In this document: positions 61,352 through 64,000 of the stretch, piece after piece | How positions within the stretch are numbered: position 1 is the stretch's first letter | How the letters are laid out: every line of letters begins with the position of its first letter | The notes under the pieces: generated by a model | Told to the model about the DNA's origin: nothing | The model's input: the letters and a program-made list of their open reading frames with translations, nothing else | Database searches by the model: none | From: JABMRP01 sp964444795 | Lineage (GTDB): Bacteria; Planctomycetota; Planctomycetia; Pirellulales; Thermoguttaceae | Reading direction: 5' to 3' | NCBI GenBank assembly: GCA_964444795.1 | Contig: CAYUIQ010000009.1 | Location: 9,108 to 73,107, forward strand | Length of the DNA: 64,000 nucleotides | Program-made: the position numbers and the translations under genes

Positions 61352-62332
61352 ATGTCGCGTCGAAATGCTTTTACGCTGGTCGAACTGCTGGTGGTCATCG
61401 CCATCATTGGCATTCTCATCGGCCTGCTGCTGCCGGCCGTGCAGTCGGTTCGCGAGGCGGCCCGGCGGATCCAGTGTAGCAACCACCTGAAGCAACTCGC
61501 ACTGGCCGCCCTGAATCACGAGGAAGCCCACGGGCATTTTCCCACCGGCGGATGGGGATGGGGCTGGGTCGGAGACGCGGATCGGGGTGCCGGCCAACGT
61601 CAGCCGGGTGGGTGGGTCCATAACGTCCTTCCGTACGTCGAGCAGGACGCACTCCACCAACTTGGCTCCGGCCTGGACGAAAGCGGCAAGCGGGCCGCCC
61701 ACAAGCAACGCGTCGAGACGCCTATCGCCACCTTCAATTGTCCCAGCCGTCGTCGGGCGATCGCCTATCCGTATACGATTTCCTGGAACCTGATCAACTG
61801 CGATCAGGCCCAACAGGTAGCCCGAAGCGACTACGCCGCCAACGGCGGATACACCTACACCGATCCCCGCTCGGGCGGTACCGGATGGGGACCGCAGGGG
61901 CCCAACAGTATGTCCGAAGGCGACTCGGGCGAGGCGAACTTCAGCAAGCTCATGGCGGTGGCCGATGGGATCGTCTTCACCGGTAGCCTGATCACCATGG
62001 GCGAGGTTCGCGACGGCTCGACCAACACCTATCTGGTGGGAGAGAAGTACCTCAACCCCGACCAATACGCCACCGGCAGTTGCGGGGCCGACAACGAAAC
62101 CATGTACATCGGCGACAACGAAGACATCAGCCGATGGACCGCCCAGACGCCGATGCAAGATCGGGCCGGTATTTGCGGCCGGTGGCGCTTTGGCAGCGCG
62201 CACGCCAATGGTTTCAACATGGCTCTCTGCGACGGTTCGGTGCGTTCCACCAGCTTCTCCATCGACGCGGCGGTGCATCGCCGCCTGGGCGATCGCGCGG
62301 ACGGAGAAGCGATCGATGCGAGCCAGTTGTAG
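61352..62332 (+). CDS. DUF1559 pseudopilin-like protein, canonical N-terminus
   Basis: 326 residues. N-terminus MSRRNA-FTLVELLVVIAII is the type IV pilin/type II pseudopilin signal, here with Ala before Phe, cleavable by prepilin peptidase. Then the family body (CSNHLKQLALAALNHEEAHG, GGWVHNVLPYVEQDALHQLG) and C-terminal FGSAHANGFNMALCDGSVRS. DUF1559 proteins are massively expanded in planctomycetes and probably form envelope pilus-like structures. The start at ATG 61352 follows GGAGGA; the frame is open from 61250. A relative is at 12218. Confidence 0.92.
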   Translation: MSRRNAFTLVELLVVIAIIGILIGLLLPAVQSVREAARRIQCSNHLKQLALAALNHEEAHGHFPTGGWGWGWVGDADRGAGQRQPGGWVHNVLPYVEQDALHQLGSGLDESGKRAAHKQRVETPIATFNCPSRRRAIAYPYTISWNLINCDQAQQVARSDYAANGGYTYTDPRSGGTGWGPQGPNSMSEGDSGEANFSKLMAVADGIVFTGSLITMGEVRDGSTNTYLVGEKYLNPDQYATGSCGADNETMYIGDNEDISRWTAQTPMQDRAGICGRWRFGSAHANGFNMALCDGSVRSTSFSIDAAVHRRLGDRADGEAIDASQL

Positions 62333-62355
62333 TACTCCGTAACAAGCCGAGTGAT

Positions 62356-62380
62356 GGGTGCCTGGGGTCGAGCGCAGGCA
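62356..62380. repeat. Palindromic repeat (GGGTGCCTGG...family), truncated copy 3
   Basis: GGGTGCCTGGGGTCGAGCGC then AGGCA; only the left arm of the family is present. Same family as 7887-7965 and 22145-22233. Confidence 0.7.
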
Positions 62381-62441
62381 CTCCACCCATCAATCCCGCT
62401 GTTCGGCCGGATTGAGTCGTCGCATCCACCCGCGTTTCTTT

Positions 62442-62468
62442 TCGACGGCCTCGCAGCGCCACCGTACG
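62442..62468. repeat. Relative of the 45780-45806 repeat
   Basis: TCGACGGCCTCGCAGCGCCA then CCGTACGG, matching the inverted unit at 45780-45806 at most positions. It lies directly before the stop end of the hemG/hemY gene. Confidence 0.55.
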
Positions 62469-62476
62469 GAAGATGC

Positions 62477-63919
62477 CTACGGCGAAACGCCCAACACCCG
62501 TTCGGCCGCTTGCTCCGCCGTGTGGATGCAGTCGGGGATGCCCACCCCGTGATAGGCGTTGCCGGCCAACTCCAGATCGGGCAACTTCTCCGCACGCGAT
62601 TCGATGTCGGCCACCAACTCCTTGTGGCCCACATGGTATTGGGGCATCGTTCGCGGCCAACGGGAAACGCGGCTGTAAACCGGATCGCCCGTGATGCCCA
62701 GCCACCCGGCCAACTCGCCACACACGCGCGACCGCAGCTCGTCCTCCGGCGCGTCGCACATCTCGGGATAGCGCGATCCGCCGACGAACACGCGCATCAG
62801 CAGCTTGTCCTCCGGCGCCCGGTGAACGTACTTCTGGCTGCTGAGACTACACGCCAGAATGGGACTCTTCTCGGTCGCCGGCACGACAATCCCCATCCCG
62901 TCCAGCGGATGCGCGATCTGCGACCGGTCGTAGGCGATCGAGAGGATGGCCGTGCCCGAGTGGGTGATCGTGGCCAAGCGATCGGCCAACTCGGCGTCGT
63001 GCGGTCGTAGCAGTTCGGCGGCGGTGTGACTGGGGGCGGTGAGCACCACGGCGTCGAATGTTTCGGTGGTGCCGGCCGCTTCGGTGGAACCGCCCAGAGT
63101 CAACGCCCAGCGGTCGGCTTCGCGGCACATGCTTTCGACCGGAGTATCGAGCCGCACGGCACCATCGCCCAAGCGCTGGATGATCGCGTCGACCAGGCTG
63201 GACAGTCCGCCGCGCAGGGCGACGAACATACTGAATCGGGGGCCGCTTTCCGTCTCGGCCTTTCCCGCTTTGCGCATCGCCTTCATCTGCCGCCGCATCG
63301 CCCGGACGAGGCTGCCGTGCTCGCGTTCCATGGCCCGGAATCGGGGTAGCGTGGCCTCGACGCTCAGTTTCTCCAGATCGGCCGCGTAGACGGCACTCAC
63401 CAGCGGTTCGACCAATCGCTCGTACGCCTCGCGTCCCAATCGCCGGCGCACGAAGGCCGCCATGCTCTCGTCGCCGTCGTCCTTTCGCCGGGGGAGAAAA
63501 TACTCCAGTGCGCAGCGCAGCTTTCCCAAGGGGCTGAGGATCGGCGTAACGACCAGCGGCCACATTCGCGTGGGGGCCATCATCAGAAACCCGTCGGGCA
63601 GTTGGTGCAGCCGCCCGGCGCGGACCACGTAGGTCTTTCGATACGCGGGATTGGTCTGCACCAACTGATCTTCCAGGCCCAACCGGCGGCAGAGGCTCAG
63701 TCCCCAGGGCAACGTGGTAATGAAGTTATCGACGCCCTGCTCGACCTGGAAGCCCTCTTCGTGGACCGTCCACAGCGCCCCGCCGATGCGATCGCGCCGC
63801 TCGAAGAGCGAGACGTGACAAGTGGAGTCCAGTTCGACCAGCCGATGCGCGGCCGCCAGTCCAGAGATACCCCCGCCGATGACGGCGATGTGTTTTGGTG
63901 TGGGTGGTTGTGTGTTCAT
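62477..63919 (-). CDS. hemG/hemY: Protoporphyrinogen/coproporphyrinogen oxidase
   Basis: About 480 residues of the FAD-dependent HemY-type oxidase family (named HemG in some genomes), which oxidises proto- or coproporphyrinogen in heme synthesis. N-terminal FAD motif IAVIGGGISGLAAAHRL (about 11-27), RIGGALWTVHEEGFQVEQG, and a C-terminal AGNAYHGVGIPDCIHTAEQA FAD-contact region. The start is ATG 63919 (MNTQPPTPKHIAVIG); TTG 63940 is in frame. No clear RBS for either. It lies 45 bases after what may be the end of another minus-strand gene. Confidence 0.9.
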   Translation of the reverse strand: MNTQPPTPKHIAVIGGGISGLAAAHRLVELDSTCHVSLFERRDRIGGALWTVHEEGFQVEQGVDNFITTLPWGLSLCRRLGLEDQLVQTNPAYRKTYVVRAGRLHQLPDGFLMMAPTRMWPLVVTPILSPLGKLRCALEYFLPRRKDDGDESMAAFVRRRLGREAYERLVEPLVSAVYAADLEKLSVEATLPRFRAMEREHGSLVRAMRRQMKAMRKAGKAETESGPRFSMFVALRGGLSSLVDAIIQRLGDGAVRLDTPVESMCREADRWALTLGGSTEAAGTTETFDAVVLTAPSHTAAELLRPHDAELADRLATITHSGTAILSIAYDRSQIAHPLDGMGIVVPATEKSPILACSLSSQKYVHRAPEDKLLMRVFVGGSRYPEMCDAPEDELRSRVCGELAGWLGITGDPVYSRVSRWPRTMPQYHVGHKELVADIESRAEKLPDLELAGNAYHGVGIPDCIHTAEQAAERVLGVSP

Positions 63920-63964
63920 GTGGTGGGACGCAGTTTTCAACTCGTTCTTCTATCCGCTTATTTG

Positions 63965-64000
63965 TTATTCGTTTAACGCCCAGCCGAAGGCGCCGGCTGC
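63965..64000 (-). CDS. Possible 3' end of an upstream gene
   Basis: The minus-strand frame ending with TAA at 63965-63967 reads ...AAGAFGWALNE before the window edge. It is in the right place for another heme gene upstream of hemG/hemY (hemE and hemH are frequent neighbours in planctomycetes), but 12 codons cannot identify it. Confidence 0.25.
   Translation of the reverse strand, partial: AAGAFGWALNE

Noticed and set aside
1..64000. tRNA, rRNA, riboswitch or CRISPR
   Set aside because: No cloverleaf, rRNA-like conserved segments, riboswitch cores or repeated spacers recognised by eye; a covariance-model scan would be decisive.

Overview
The window looks like a piece of a planctomycete chromosome (Pirellulales-like). 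Two DUF1559 pseudopilin-like proteins, a PEP-CTERM protein, exported DUF1573 and HEAT-repeat proteins, STN/secretin-N-like repeats with 'YPVxDL' motifs, Tat-exported TIM-barrel sugar isomerases, a giant alpha-2-macroglobulin and a DUF58/VWA pair make up this signature. Coding DNA is mostly above 60% G+C by eye. I see no rRNA, tRNA, CRISPR array, insertion sequence or complete prophage.

Layout. 1-1630 (minus): acetylating acetaldehyde dehydrogenase and 4-hydroxy-2-oxovalerate aldolase, the latter cut by the left edge. 2076-7860 (plus): exported FAD oxidoreductase, TlpA-like thioredoxin, a small PUA/EVE-like unknown, a Tat TIM-barrel isomerase and an exported beta-rich unknown. 8085-9861: PLP histidine decarboxylase overlapping a double-ACT protein, then a tiny membrane protein. 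10022-12122: an AT-richer islet with a membrane protein and an orphan HsdR_N-type nuclease. 12218-13261: an atypical DUF1559 protein. 13504-16389: an iron-uptake operon (feoA, feoB, Cys-rich FeoB partner) behind a candidate Fur box. 16397-29202 (minus): DUF1573 protein, two exported HEAT proteins, a 2056-residue alpha-2-macroglobulin and an O-methyltransferase with a signal peptide.

29623-39863: two paralogous single-pass membrane proteins (one with a J-like N-terminus) flank a lipase, a ROK sugar kinase and a 1201-residue exported protein built from five and a half copies of a ~200-residue STN-type unit. 40090-45643: a condensation/WS-DGAT-like acyltransferase, two exported helical unknowns, a second Tat TIM-barrel isomerase and an MDR dehydrogenase. 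45977-51231: exported GH116-like and GH172 (DUF2961) proteins, probably glycan breakdown. 51247-57619: DUF58 + VWA membrane pair, SAM methyltransferase, GNAT-like protein and a ketosynthase homologue whose three catalytic positions are all replaced. 57616-63919: ThuA protein, PEP-CTERM protein, a canonical DUF1559 protein and hemG/hemY protoporphyrinogen oxidase.

Many intergenic gaps hold short palindromes of at least nine unrelated families, several recurring within the window. One forms the 3' end of a HEAT-protein gene and one sits between feoA and feoB. The strongest candidates for new biology are the dead ketosynthase with its neighbours, the coupled histidine decarboxylase/ACT pair, the amplified STN protein, the J-like/TM paralogue pair, and this palindrome population.
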